From JAJAZB01 sp964244295 (lineage in GTDB: Bacteria; Bacteroidota; Bacteroidia; Cytophagales; Spirosomataceae), in NCBI GenBank assembly GCA_964244295.1, contig CAXTIG010000072.1, positions 1 to 15,831 on the forward strand: 15,831 bases of DNA, written 5' to 3'. The notes under the pieces were generated by a model that worked only from the letters and a program-made list of their open reading frames with translations, was not told the origin of the DNA and did not search any database. Below are positions 6,429-14,688 of the stretch, in pieces (positions within the stretch are counted from its first letter, which is position 1; the number at the start of each line of letters is the position of its first letter). A program made the position numbers and the translations under genes.

Positions 6429-7514
6429 TCACCACCACATGTGCAGGCCCTGGTAAGTTTCGCCGACGGGGTCGCACAGGTGCCTTACCAATTTATAGCA
6501 TTCCAACCGAATGAGCCGCTCGTAGGAAACCTTGCGGTCGAGCGTCCGGTGCTGAACCGTTTGGCTGAGGCGTTCATCCCAGTGCGCCACCACGGTTTTG
6601 CGCCCGGTTTCCGACAGGTAGCAGCCGCCCAGGTGCCGCTCGAAGTGCCGGGGGGTGATTTCTCCCGTTTTCAGTAACCGGAAAATGGCCCGATCCACCA
6701 GCAGCGGTTTGAAGACTTCGGCCAAATCGAGCGCCAGCGAAAACCGACGGTCGCCCGGTTCGTGGAGGTACGCCACCGTGGGGTCGAGCGCCGTGCGGTA
6801 AATCTGCCGTAGCACCGTGGTGTAGCAGAGTGAGTTGCCGAAAGAAATCAGCGCGTTCAACTCATTGGACGGCGGGCGGCGTTCGCGTTTGTTGAAGGGA
6901 AACCGCGCCGCCACCTCCGGGCCAAGAAAGTAGGGCCACAGCCGGTAGTATCGGTCGCGGATGCGGCCTTCGACGGCCATCAGCGTGGGGATGTCGGTGG
7001 TGAGGGGCAGGGCGTCGCGGTCGCGCTTCAGGTCAAGTAGCGTCGCCTGTACCGCCGCTTGTTCGTCGCCCGTCAGACGGGGCTGGTAGTACTTGATGAC
7101 CCGCTCGATGTTGAACAGCGCCGCCTCCACAAAAGCCCGCGCCAGCACCAATCGCCGCTTCGAACTCAGGTAGTGCCGGGCCTGTTCGATGTGCAAACGG
7201 CCCGACAACTGCCCCTCGCGGGGGTAAAGCGTGGCGGTGTAGTGGCCGTAGTAATCGTAGAAAAACGCTGGGATGCCGTTCTGTCCCAGAAAACTGACCA
7301 GTTTCGAGTTGATGTCCACCTCGCCGAACAGGTAGAGGCTATCGACGGTCTCGACCGGAAAGGGCGTTCGGCCCCCGTCGGGCGCGGCGGAGGGCAGGCC
7401 CTCGTCGGTGGGATCGTCGTCCGGTTGGCGCTCGCCGGTGGTGCGTTCCAGGGCCAGCGTGTTGTGCTGCCGCCGCAGCCGCCCGCTGGAAAACAGGTAG
7501 TAAGGTCGCTTCAT
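6429..7514 (-). CDS. cas1: CRISPR spacer integrase Cas1 (type I-B)
   Basis: Cas1 is the metal-dependent integrase that joins spacers to the first repeat. From the ATG at 7514 it has 361 residues and begins MKRPYYLFSSGRL, as in type I-B Cas1. The three metal ligands are visible: E182 in VEGRIRDRYY, H251 in YLHEPG and D263 in SLALDLAEVF. An in-frame ATG at 7550 would add 12 residues and overlap cas4; the shorter start fits the family better and leaves 23 nt after the cas4 stop. An odd feature is an acidic, proline-rich stretch at about residues 28-50 (ERQPDDDPTDEG and following) inserted between the first two strands. The gene is clearly more GC-rich than the effector genes: 39 of 60 bases at 7021-7080. 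Confidence 0.96.
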   Translation of the reverse strand: MKRPYYLFSSGRLRRQHNTLALERTTGERQPDDDPTDEGLPSAAPDGGRTPFPVETVDSLYLFGEVDINSKLVSFLGQNGIPAFFYDYYGHYTATLYPREGQLSGRLHIEQARHYLSSKRRLVLARAFVEAALFNIERVIKYYQPRLTGDEQAAVQATLLDLKRDRDALPLTTDIPTLMAVEGRIRDRYYRLWPYFLGPEVAARFPFNKRERRPPSNELNALISFGNSLCYTTVLRQIYRTALDPTVAYLHEPGDRRFSLALDLAEVFKPLLVDRAIFRLLKTGEITPRHFERHLGGCYLSETGRKTVVAHWDERLSQTVQHRTLDRKVSYERLIRLECYKLVRHLCDPVGETYQGLHMWW

Positions 7515-7537
7515 GGGGTTTCTGAGAGAAAGCCGGT

Positions 7538-8089
7538 TTAGCCGTAGCACAATTCTTCAAAGGCGCATTTGGCGCAAAAGCTCCGCCGGGCGAGCCGGGG
7601 CGGGGGTAGCTCCTGCCCGGCCAGGTCGCGGATGGCACTCACCACCCCGGCCAATTCCGCCTCGTGTTCGGGTTCGAGCGTGACGGCCTCCGTGCGGCGC
7701 AGCAGCGGGTAGTCCAACTGCCCCGTGAAGGGCCGCCGGTCGGCGCGTGTCACGCCGTTGCGGTGCAGCAGCCAGAGGTAAAAGCGCAGTTGCCAGCGGT
7801 GGGCGTCCTCGCAGGAGCGGCCCTTTTTGGTTTCGTACAACACGCCGTGGTTCAGGTTGGCCCGGTCCAGCTTGCCCACCAGGGCGGTGCCGTCGGGGGC
7901 TTCGGCTTCGAGTTGGAGGTGCTTGTCGGCGCGGTCGTAGGTGTGTTCGTCCACGAGTCGCCCCAGGGCCACGGCGTCGGACTCCTGCTCCATCCACAGT
8001 CCCCGCAGCGACAGCCAGGCTTTGCGCGGGCACAGGCGGTAGTAGCCGACGAGCATGCCGCCGATGCGGAGGTTAGTCGTCGTGGTCAT
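7538..8089 (-). CDS. cas4: Cas4 RecB-like nuclease with 4Fe-4S cluster
   Basis: Cas4 trims prespacers and helps select those with a correct PAM, working with Cas1-Cas2. From the ATG at 8089 it has 183 residues. The iron-sulfur cysteines are C20 (YRLCPRKAW) and C172, C175 and C181 (CAKCAFEELC). The RecB-type active site is D75 (GKLDRAN), E86 and K88 (YETKKG) and Q100 (WQLRFY). The frame is open upstream to 8239, but that part overlaps cas3 and does not resemble Cas4, so the start at 8089 is chosen. This overlaps the end of cas3 by 17 nt, which suggests translational coupling. GC is very high (45 of 60 at 7561-7620). Confidence 0.95.
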   Translation of the reverse strand: MTTTTNLRIGGMLVGYYRLCPRKAWLSLRGLWMEQESDAVALGRLVDEHTYDRADKHLQLEAEAPDGTALVGKLDRANLNHGVLYETKKGRSCEDAHRWQLRFYLWLLHRNGVTRADRRPFTGQLDYPLLRRTEAVTLEPEHEAELAGVVSAIRDLAGQELPPPRLARRSFCAKCAFEELCYG

Positions 8090-10511
8090 CGGGCAGTGAG
8101 TTGTCTTTTTCGTACAGAAAAGCCAGTCCACGGTGGAGGTTTTTCCGATGCGAAAACCCTCCCATGAGCACGCCCTTGTCCGGTTCAGCCCAGGATTCGT
8201 AGTGAGTGGTGTAAAAAAGCTTCGTTTCCTCGTCATCAATCTTCACCGTGATTTCGTCGATCCGGGAACCCTCCTTCCGCCGTTTCTCAGCATCGACCAT
8301 CCAGAGTGGACAAGCAACGCCGTTTTCCAAAGCAAAAGCTTGATACTCCTCGTAGTTTTTGAAATTGTACGGCGATTGGGTGAAAATTATGCGGTGCTCA
8401 TCAATGTCGCGGCTTCGCCAGGCGTTGGATACCGTTCCGGCGTCTTCGTCCAACCGGCGGTCGGGTACAATCAGCCAGTTTTGATTCATCAGTGTGTAGA
8501 ACTCATCCCGATTGTCGGCGGCTCGGGCTGGGAACTCAGGTAACGTTGGGTAAAGTGCGTTCACCAGTTCCACCAACTTGTCGGGCTTTACCTTCACGGG
8601 GTTGCCGTCAGAGATCAGGTTCAAAGCCGAAGCCAGGGTATTGCTGAAAGCCTCCGCTGGAATCCATTTGCGAGCAACCAGTTCGCCGTAGGGAGCTACG
8701 TAAACCTGTTCTTTCCGGTACGGCACGGTCACGTAGGCAACCGCGTCGGTTGCTTTGTTGAAGCGGTTCAAACGCCCGATGCGTTGCGTAAGCCGGTCCC
8801 AGGGGCAAAGGTCCGAAAGCATGATCGACGCGCTGATGTTGATGCTCATTTCGCCAATCTGGGTCAGGATGGCAACGCCACTCGGATTTCCATCTTCCCA
8901 TGCTTTCCGACCCAGCGCAGCCAAGAGTTTTTCTTCGATGAACTTCTTGTCCGGTTCGGTGTAGCGGCTGTGGTACAGGATGACGTTCGTTTCCGGTGCG
9001 TTTTTAGCAAACCAGTTGAAGTACGTCAAGGCCCGTTCGACGGTGTTTGCGTACACGATGCCGTGGCCGATTCGCACCATTTTTTGAAACACCCCGGCCA
9101 CGTCTTCGGCCCGCTCAGCTACCGACAATTCCGTTGAACTGCCTTCAACCGGGTAGTTTTCAACGGCCACCTTGCGGCCTGCCCAAGCCAAAGCCCGTTG
9201 CGGGGTAACTTCGGTTTGAGGCGGTTCCTTGATGGGATCGGAGATGTCGTACAAAGCCCGCGCCGAATCCGGAACCGTCGCACTCATGATGAGCACAGGC
9301 ACTTTCAGAATCCACAGTGCCCTGAGCAAGACCGTCAGGTTGGCCTGCACGAACGGATCGTAGAAATCGGCTTCGTCGAAGACAACCGCGCTGTTGGCGA
9401 GGAAGAAAAAACTGCTGTGGTGGTGCTCGGCAGCGCCCGTCAGGCTGATGAGCAAATGGTCAATGGTGCAGACGGTTACGGGCGTCGCCAGGATTTGCGC
9501 CATCCGCTGCAACTCGCGGGCGTTGTTTTTCTCAACACCCGATAACCCGCCAAACCGCGTGAACCACGCGCTGGAATGGTACAGGCCCGTGTCGCCGACG
9601 GACTCTTCGATGTTCAGCGAGAGCGCGTTGGAAGTAAACCGGGTCGGCATGGCGATCACCAGCCGATCGGCCCGCCCCATTTCGATTTGCCGTTGGCCCC
9701 AAAGCAACGCCGCGTCGGTTTTGCCGCTGCCCGTTGGCGCGCGGAGAATTGAGCACCATTGTTCGGCCAACTCCAGCGCGGCTCGTTGAACGCTGCGGTA
9801 ATCGTTGCCATGCGGAAACTTGTACTCAAACTTGGTCAGCGGAGCCAGCTTGCCTTCGGCTTCATCGCGACTGGCGCGGGTGTCGGCCAGTTGCAACAGC
9901 GCCCGAACGGCGGCGATTTCGTAGCGGGCGAGAAGAAGCTTTTCCCAACGGTCTGGAGCGTGTTTAGCTTCGTCCCGTTCCTGGTTGAGAAATGCGCTCC
10001 AATGCTTTATGAACGCCCCGGCTCCGTCCTGCTCCCATCTTTTTACGTGTCGTTTACCAAGTTTCCCGTGGTGGGCCGCAACGGCGACTCGTTCGGCAAA
10101 CGAAAGACTCGCTTTTTGGTCAGCCGCCGCTTTGAGAGAGCCGAACTCGTGGCGAAACTTGGCATTGCGCAGGCTTAAGCCAACCGGTTTGTTCGCCTGC
10201 CTCATCTCGTGTTCGTACCGATGGTACTCCGTTGCCACGACCCGCTCCGGGTCGAGACCCTTCGTGGCAAGCCACTGTTGGTAATGTTCGTAATCTTTCC
10301 GGCAGGCGGCCTGCCAGTTATCGAACCGCTTGCCTTCGTCGTGCCACTTCACCGCCTTCGCTACAGAGGCGGATAGATTCTTTCCGTTTGTCAGTTGGGC
10401 AAACTTTTGCGATAAGAAAGGCCAAACCGATAAAATTTCATTTGCCTGTTGCTGCACGTGTCCGACATGGTCGCGTAACGTAATTCCCGAAGGCTTTGCC
10501 AGAGCAACCAT
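8073..10511 (-). CDS. cas3: CRISPR helicase-nuclease Cas3 (HD plus DExH helicase)
   Basis: Cas3 is recruited by Cascade to bound targets, where it nicks, unwinds and degrades the DNA. The protein has 812 residues and the usual I-B order, HD nuclease then helicase. HD residues: H18, H57-D58 (KWHDEGK), H121 (RHEF), H147-H148 (AAHHGKLG), D210 (LADTRAS). Helicase motifs: Walker A PTGSGKT (259-265), DEAD at 379-382, SAT at 410-412, and QRIGRLNR at 576-583. All key residues are present, so it should be active. It starts with ATG at 10511, one base after the cas7 stop, and its end overlaps cas4. Confidence 0.97.
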   Translation of the reverse strand: MVALAKPSGITLRDHVGHVQQQANEILSVWPFLSQKFAQLTNGKNLSASVAKAVKWHDEGKRFDNWQAACRKDYEHYQQWLATKGLDPERVVATEYHRYEHEMRQANKPVGLSLRNAKFRHEFGSLKAAADQKASLSFAERVAVAAHHGKLGKRHVKRWEQDGAGAFIKHWSAFLNQERDEAKHAPDRWEKLLLARYEIAAVRALLQLADTRASRDEAEGKLAPLTKFEYKFPHGNDYRSVQRAALELAEQWCSILRAPTGSGKTDAALLWGQRQIEMGRADRLVIAMPTRFTSNALSLNIEESVGDTGLYHSSAWFTRFGGLSGVEKNNARELQRMAQILATPVTVCTIDHLLISLTGAAEHHHSSFFFLANSAVVFDEADFYDPFVQANLTVLLRALWILKVPVLIMSATVPDSARALYDISDPIKEPPQTEVTPQRALAWAGRKVAVENYPVEGSSTELSVAERAEDVAGVFQKMVRIGHGIVYANTVERALTYFNWFAKNAPETNVILYHSRYTEPDKKFIEEKLLAALGRKAWEDGNPSGVAILTQIGEMSINISASIMLSDLCPWDRLTQRIGRLNRFNKATDAVAYVTVPYRKEQVYVAPYGELVARKWIPAEAFSNTLASALNLISDGNPVKVKPDKLVELVNALYPTLPEFPARAADNRDEFYTLMNQNWLIVPDRRLDEDAGTVSNAWRSRDIDEHRIIFTQSPYNFKNYEEYQAFALENGVACPLWMVDAEKRRKEGSRIDEITVKIDDEETKLFYTTHYESWAEPDKGVLMGGFSHRKNLHRGLAFLYEKDNSLPDDHDD

Positions 10512-10512
10512 A

Positions 10513-11427
10513 TCAGACTTTGTTGGTTAGTGTCGGTCGATACAGCGCACCCTTGCTCAACGCTTCCTGGGCGGCCCGGTATGCACCGGCAACGTTGAAC
10601 CGCTTATTCGCTTCGTCTGGCTTTTGTGTATCGTCGCCCCAGAACCATTGCGCTTCCCGTGCGTCCAACTCTGCCAGAATGTTTTCGCGCTCTACATCCG
10701 TCGTTTCGGAGGCGAAATACCGCGCCGCCTTGCGGCTCATCTTGGTATCCAGCACAATCAACACCTTTTGCGGCTCACCCGAGGTAGCTTGCCGGGCTTG
10801 GTTAGCGTAGTCGGTTATTGAGCCGGTGGATTCGAGAAATAATTCCACCCGGCGCCGGTGTTCGTCTGTCTCAATGAAGTTGACATATTCCGTTTTGACG
10901 TGTTGTTCACCTTTATCACCTCCATAGGAATAGCGTTTACGAACGCCAACCGCACCCACGTCGAGGTGGAAACTCATTACCATCTCGTCCCGTTGGCTAA
11001 ACTCATTGGTCGCCAATGCTTGCTTTTGTTCAGCTTCAGCGTTAGCGTTTTGTTTAAGACGAACCAGCAAATCCCGGCCTACATCGCTGGGATTGATTGC
11101 AACCGCAGGGGTGGCGGTCAGCGGAGCCGTCCGGCGTCCCGAGTATTCGCCTTTGTTGGTGTCGAGGTAGCCGCCTAAATCGCTTCGTAGATCTTTGGTG
11201 ATGTCAGTGGACGGCCCGTCTCCGTTGGCAACGTAGGTGTTTTCGTCCTCGTTGAGCCGTTCGATGGCGCTGAACAAGGCGTGGCGTTGCATCTGCCCAG
11301 AAATATAAACTCGCCCGTCTGGACGACGTTTGACGGAGGAAGCGTTGCCCAGTAGTTTTTCGCCCCGGTTGGCAGCGTGGTCCGACATGGGGGCAACGAG
11401 TGTAACGGTAATCGATTTGATGGTCAT
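10513..11427 (-). CDS. cas7: Cascade backbone protein Cas7 (DevR/Cst2-like)
   Basis: Cas7 polymerises along the crRNA spacer to form the Cascade backbone. The 304-residue product starts MTIKSITVTLVAPMS, and the KLLGNASSVKRRPDGRVYISGQMQRHALFSAI region is the typical N-terminal RRM strand and RNA-binding part of the DevR/Cst2 branch used in type I-B systems (long motif abbreviated: KRRPDG then VYISGQMQRHAL, about residues 33-52). It begins 9 nt after the cas8 stop and ends 1 nt before cas3, so it belongs to the same operon. No defects are seen. Confidence 0.9.
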   Translation of the reverse strand: MTIKSITVTLVAPMSDHAANRGEKLLGNASSVKRRPDGRVYISGQMQRHALFSAIERLNEDENTYVANGDGPSTDITKDLRSDLGGYLDTNKGEYSGRRTAPLTATPAVAINPSDVGRDLLVRLKQNANAEAEQKQALATNEFSQRDEMVMSFHLDVGAVGVRKRYSYGGDKGEQHVKTEYVNFIETDEHRRRVELFLESTGSITDYANQARQATSGEPQKVLIVLDTKMSRKAARYFASETTDVERENILAELDAREAQWFWGDDTQKPDEANKRFNVAGAYRAAQEALSKGALYRPTLTNKV

Positions 11428-11436
11428 GGCTTGTGT

Positions 11437-11943
11437 TTAGTCTTGGTTCTCAATGGTGTTTTCCGTCTCAATCGTTTCCGGCCCGGTGTCCTCGTCATCC
11501 GCGTGGAATTCACCAATTGGATCGGGTATTGCCGCACGATATGTGCTCAGGCGCATGAAGGCCATAATGAGGTGCTTGGCGTCGTCGGCTGAAATTTCAC
11601 CGGTCAACACGGCCTCCATGAAATCCCCTGCTTCAGGTCGTATTTCACGGTGAGTTAAGCGCCCGGTAATTGTGCCTAACTGTGCAAGCAAGGCCGCGCT
11701 GGATTTCGCACTGCCAATGGTGCTTTCAAACTGGGTCAGGATACGGTCCTTATACTGACTACGTTTGTTTCTGTATTCTGGGGTCTTCTTAATTTCAGGG
11801 GTAGGTTTTAGCTTGCCTTGCCGACGGGCATCATCCGCCATCTCTTCGTCGGCAGCCTGAAATGCTGAATAGTTGAGTGATTCGCCGTAAGCGCGGGCCG
11901 ATTGGATGATGGCCTTACTCAACGCAGTGGATATTTGGCTCAT
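11437..11943 (-). other. Candidate internal cas11 translation unit inside cas8
   Basis: An in-frame ATG at 11943 (MSQISTALSKAIIQSARA) would give a 168-residue, mostly helical protein from the C-terminal part of Cas8. In several type I-B, I-C and I-D systems the small subunit Cas11 is made by internal initiation in the large-subunit gene, and no separate cas11 is present here. No Shine-Dalgarno site is seen, but Bacteroidota rarely use one. A second Met 34 codons later is an alternative start. This is an inference. Confidence 0.35.
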
Positions 11944-13092
11944 GTAATGGTCGATTAGGGGTTTAAGTCCTGAAGGATATTCGGCACGAAAAGACAGAAA
12001 GTCCAGAAAGGAAGCGGGTGAGTAAAACCGTAGGAAGCGGTCGCTCATCAGGCGGAAGGTTTGCCAATTGGTGCTTTTGTACTTGTCCCGGTTTTCGATG
12101 CCCAGCAGCCGAACCGAATTGAGGGCTTTATTGATGTCGCTCAGGTCGTTATTCAGGGCCAAGTCAATCAGGTGATGGCCGAACGATTCCTGTCGGATTA
12201 CCTCGTAAGAGACGATGTAAAGCGGTCGGGTCGCGAGCAGTGTCAGCACTTTTCGGGCTTCGCTGAGCGGGTTGCCAATGGATAAAGTTTTCCCCTGCCT
12301 GGCCCACCTGCCAATGGCTGCCACCAGGCTGACCGCGCCCAACGTTCCTCCTTTGGCGGCTCCTGGATAGTTGCCGTTGTACACACCGGGGCGCGCATAC
12401 GTTTTCTTCTCCGGCTTGACCGTCGCCACGAAGCTCTCTTCACCTTCATAGGTCTTGCTCAAATCCTGGAAAACTTCGACAAACTCAATCAGGGGCAAGC
12501 TTTCCGGGCGTTGCTCATCCCAAAGGGGCAAGTCCGGAATGACGCCCAGGTTGCAGAATTCATCTTTCTTGAACGGGCCGTAGGCGCTCGGTTTCAAATC
12601 CGTCAACGTGGCTACCGCCGTGTAAGCCGCTTCGAGCAAACCGATGCGCGGGTTTGACATGGATGCATTGCCGTTGTTGAGTTTAGCAATGAGCGGCGCA
12701 AACGAACGCTTCAGTTCATACGATTTCGCGGGATTTACGTCGGCCATACTCAGCAGCGCGATGAGTTGCCGAACTTCTTTGACGGCATCGGCGGCGTTGT
12801 TACTGGTTAGCACGTGCGGAGCCAGAAAATACCCCGACTTGCTACTTTGGTTGTTGGCGCTGCCTGGGTTGACGGCATTTCCCGGAACGTAATCGAACCG
12901 CAACTTCAAGTCGATTTTCGGGTCCCCCAGCGTACGTAGCAGGTAGAAATTAAGTCCCCGTTTCAAGGCCTTGGCGGCGAGTTTCACCAACGCGCCCGAG
13001 TCGGTGAAATCGAGCCGTTGTTCGCCGTGGGCTACCATCGCGGCGGCTAACCCGTAGCGGGGATACGGATGCCAGTTGTTTGGATTGATCAT
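11437..13092 (-). CDS. cas8: Cascade large subunit Cas8 (Csp1-like, type I-B variant)
   Basis: The large subunit should recognise the PAM and recruit Cas3. Assignment rests on position (between cas5 and cas7), size (551 residues) and a resemblance to the Csp1 family of the Porphyromonas-type I-B variant; Cas8 proteins diverge too much for motif proof. It starts with ATG at 13092 in an ATGA overlap with the cas5 stop, so translation is coupled. A frame extension to 13119 would overlap cas5 further and is less likely. The last ~170 residues are helical and include an internal Met (ATG at 11943) that could give a Cas11-like small subunit. The extreme C-terminus is an unusual acidic tail (HADDEDTGPETIETEN). 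Confidence 0.8.
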   Translation of the reverse strand: MINPNNWHPYPRYGLAAAMVAHGEQRLDFTDSGALVKLAAKALKRGLNFYLLRTLGDPKIDLKLRFDYVPGNAVNPGSANNQSSKSGYFLAPHVLTSNNAADAVKEVRQLIALLSMADVNPAKSYELKRSFAPLIAKLNNGNASMSNPRIGLLEAAYTAVATLTDLKPSAYGPFKKDEFCNLGVIPDLPLWDEQRPESLPLIEFVEVFQDLSKTYEGEESFVATVKPEKKTYARPGVYNGNYPGAAKGGTLGAVSLVAAIGRWARQGKTLSIGNPLSEARKVLTLLATRPLYIVSYEVIRQESFGHHLIDLALNNDLSDINKALNSVRLLGIENRDKYKSTNWQTFRLMSDRFLRFYSPASFLDFLSFRAEYPSGLKPLIDHYMSQISTALSKAIIQSARAYGESLNYSAFQAADEEMADDARRQGKLKPTPEIKKTPEYRNKRSQYKDRILTQFESTIGSAKSSAALLAQLGTITGRLTHREIRPEAGDFMEAVLTGEISADDAKHLIMAFMRLSTYRAAIPDPIGEFHADDEDTGPETIETENTIENQD

Positions 13093-13910
13093 AGTTGTTC
13101 CCAGTTGGCTTCTACCCATCCATCGTTGGAACCTAAGTACAGCGGTGCCGCTGGCGCGTCGAGGGCCGCTTCGAGCATTCCGGCTACCGTCATGGTCGTC
13201 AAAACCCGGTACTGAAACGGCGATTTGGGCACGACGTAACCGCGTCGTTTGGGACTGACGTAATACTGTGGAAAACCGTCGCGGATGGACTTGAAATGTA
13301 CTAATCCAGACGGCAGAACCTCAGCTTCTTCTCGCGTCAGTTTAAGGTGCTTGGGGCTTTCGCCAAACTCAATAAGCGGAGGATGCTTCTTGGTTTTCGG
13401 GTTGAGAGGCTCGTTGACGTCAGGCATTTTTGAGCGATTGATCAGCGGCTCCAAACCTCCGTCGTAGTGCTTGCTGCCGCCCATGAAATTCGCCCCACTA
13501 TCATGAAGGTGTTGGGACCACAAATCGTCGTATTCCATCACCTGCGGCAATAAACCCGTATCAAAGTGTAAATGATGACTGAGTAAACTGGAAAAATTAC
13601 CCCCGGTGTCGTCGTTTTTTCCGCTAAGCCAATCCGAATCCTTCCATGCAGCTTGCTTCTTGTACTTCGATATGGCGGTTTTTCGCAACTCCTTGAGCAA
13701 AGCAGACCGTTCTTTTTCCTCAAAATGCCACCCCAACGCATTTTCGAGCATTCCGTACAGCATAGCGTCGGTCGGGTGCGCCTGGCTTCGGTAGTACGCG
13801 CCGGGTTGACTCGGCACCATTGAAAGGGGCGCGAGGGATTCGACGGTCAAAAGTGCCGCTGCGTCCAACACAGGCGGTTCCAGAAAAAAGCTGAGGTCTA
13901 TGTGTTCCAT
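13089..13910 (-). CDS. cas5: Cascade subunit Cas5
   Basis: Cas5 binds the 5' tag of the crRNA and anchors Cas8. The 273-residue product begins MEHIDLSFFLEPP, and the family-typical PTDAMLYGMLENALGW segment (about residues 47-62) follows the first strand. The C-terminal part ends with PLYLGSNDGWVEANW, like other Cas5 proteins. It best fits the Porphyromonas-type (Cas5p) branch, judged by neighbours and length rather than a search. It starts 14 nt after the cas6 stop and overlaps cas8 by 4 nt. Confidence 0.85.
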   Translation of the reverse strand: MEHIDLSFFLEPPVLDAAALLTVESLAPLSMVPSQPGAYYRSQAHPTDAMLYGMLENALGWHFEEKERSALLKELRKTAISKYKKQAAWKDSDWLSGKNDDTGGNFSSLLSHHLHFDTGLLPQVMEYDDLWSQHLHDSGANFMGGSKHYDGGLEPLINRSKMPDVNEPLNPKTKKHPPLIEFGESPKHLKLTREEAEVLPSGLVHFKSIRDGFPQYYVSPKRRGYVVPKSPFQYRVLTTMTVAGMLEAALDAPAAPLYLGSNDGWVEANWEQL

Positions 13911-13924
13911 GACAAGTTGCTGGA

Positions 13925-14605
13925 TTATTGGAGTGCGCCGAAACCACTGCCAGTCATATCGCCAACGCCGACCAACTGCGCGAATCGGATGGCTTCGGGT
14001 GTTCCCGCGATGATGACGGGGCAGACGTTGCCGATGTGCGCGATGACCTTTTCGTTTTTGACGTAGTTGACTTTCTTGGTACGGGCACCGGCGAAGGTCC
14101 GGTCAAACTGCACCGTTACGGCTTGGTGTTCGGCGGACAGTCCAGCCATGACCATTTTTTTCTGCAAAAGGTCAGTTAGTACGACGTCGGCACGAGGGTC
14201 ATCCCAATGCAGGTACTCGCGTGAGCCGTCGGGTCGTTTCGTCCGGGCCACAATGCAGCCATCCGTTTTGAATCGCGTCCGGTTGCGGTAGGTCAGCAAT
14301 GGCATCTCAATCGCCTTTTCCACCTTCAAGCCGTACGCGAGCGTTGGGTCTTTCAGGATGCCCCGTGCTAGTTGCCAAGCCGAGGTGTCATCGAAGAAAT
14401 TGATGGTCCAGTACACCTTATCAGTGAAATACAGCTTCGGTTTGGCCAGCTTTCCTCCCCGCAACCACCCAAAACTGTACAAACTCAGCCCGTCATGCTG
14501 GTCGTTGTTGGGGCCGAGCCACCGATGCAGGGTTCTGGTCAGCTCATGCAGGTGATCGAAAGGCACTGGTTCGGTGTTGGGTGTCAGGTGTAATTGGAGT
14601 CTCAT
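13925..14605 (-). CDS. cas6: crRNA-processing endoribonuclease Cas6
   Basis: Cas6 cuts the array transcript in each repeat, leaving the 8-nt tag (here AUUGAAAG). The protein has 226 residues. The region around H37 (QHDGLSLYSFGWL) matches the LHD...FSxL block holding the usual catalytic histidine. The glycine-rich C-terminal loop GVGDMTGSGFGALQ (213-226) is the RAMP-family signature GxGxxxxxGxG. It is the first cas gene of the operon, 83 nt downstream of the WYL regulator. Its substrate hairpin is the repeat stem with a UUCG loop. Confidence 0.92.
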   Translation of the reverse strand: MRLQLHLTPNTEPVPFDHLHELTRTLHRWLGPNNDQHDGLSLYSFGWLRGGKLAKPKLYFTDKVYWTINFFDDTSAWQLARGILKDPTLAYGLKVEKAIEMPLLTYRNRTRFKTDGCIVARTKRPDGSREYLHWDDPRADVVLTDLLQKKMVMAGLSAEHQAVTVQFDRTFAGARTKKVNYVKNEKVIAHIGNVCPVIIAGTPEAIRFAQLVGVGDMTGSGFGALQ

Positions 14606-14688
14606 GGTGCTTAATCAAACGAGTGGGTCAAAGGTGAGTCGCCTCCCCCGCCAGAACGTGTCGGAGAGGTCAACTTTTTACAAAATTT
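14606..14688 (-). promoter_or_regulatory. Gap between the WYL gene and cas6, possible operon promoter
   Basis: This is the only sizeable gap (83 nt) within the cas cluster and therefore the likeliest site for a cas promoter or operator. It has an AT-rich left part (CAACTTTTTACAAAATTTTC, 14671-14690, partly inside the WYL end). No convincing -33/-7 pair was found. Confidence 0.25.

Noticed and set aside
8090..8239. Longer N-terminus of Cas4
   Set aside because: It lies within cas3 coding sequence and its residues are not Cas4-like.
6210..10530. Long plus-strand frames opposite cas1, cas4 and cas3
   Set aside because: Shadow frames of GC-rich coding DNA; the minus-strand frames have full Cas motifs.
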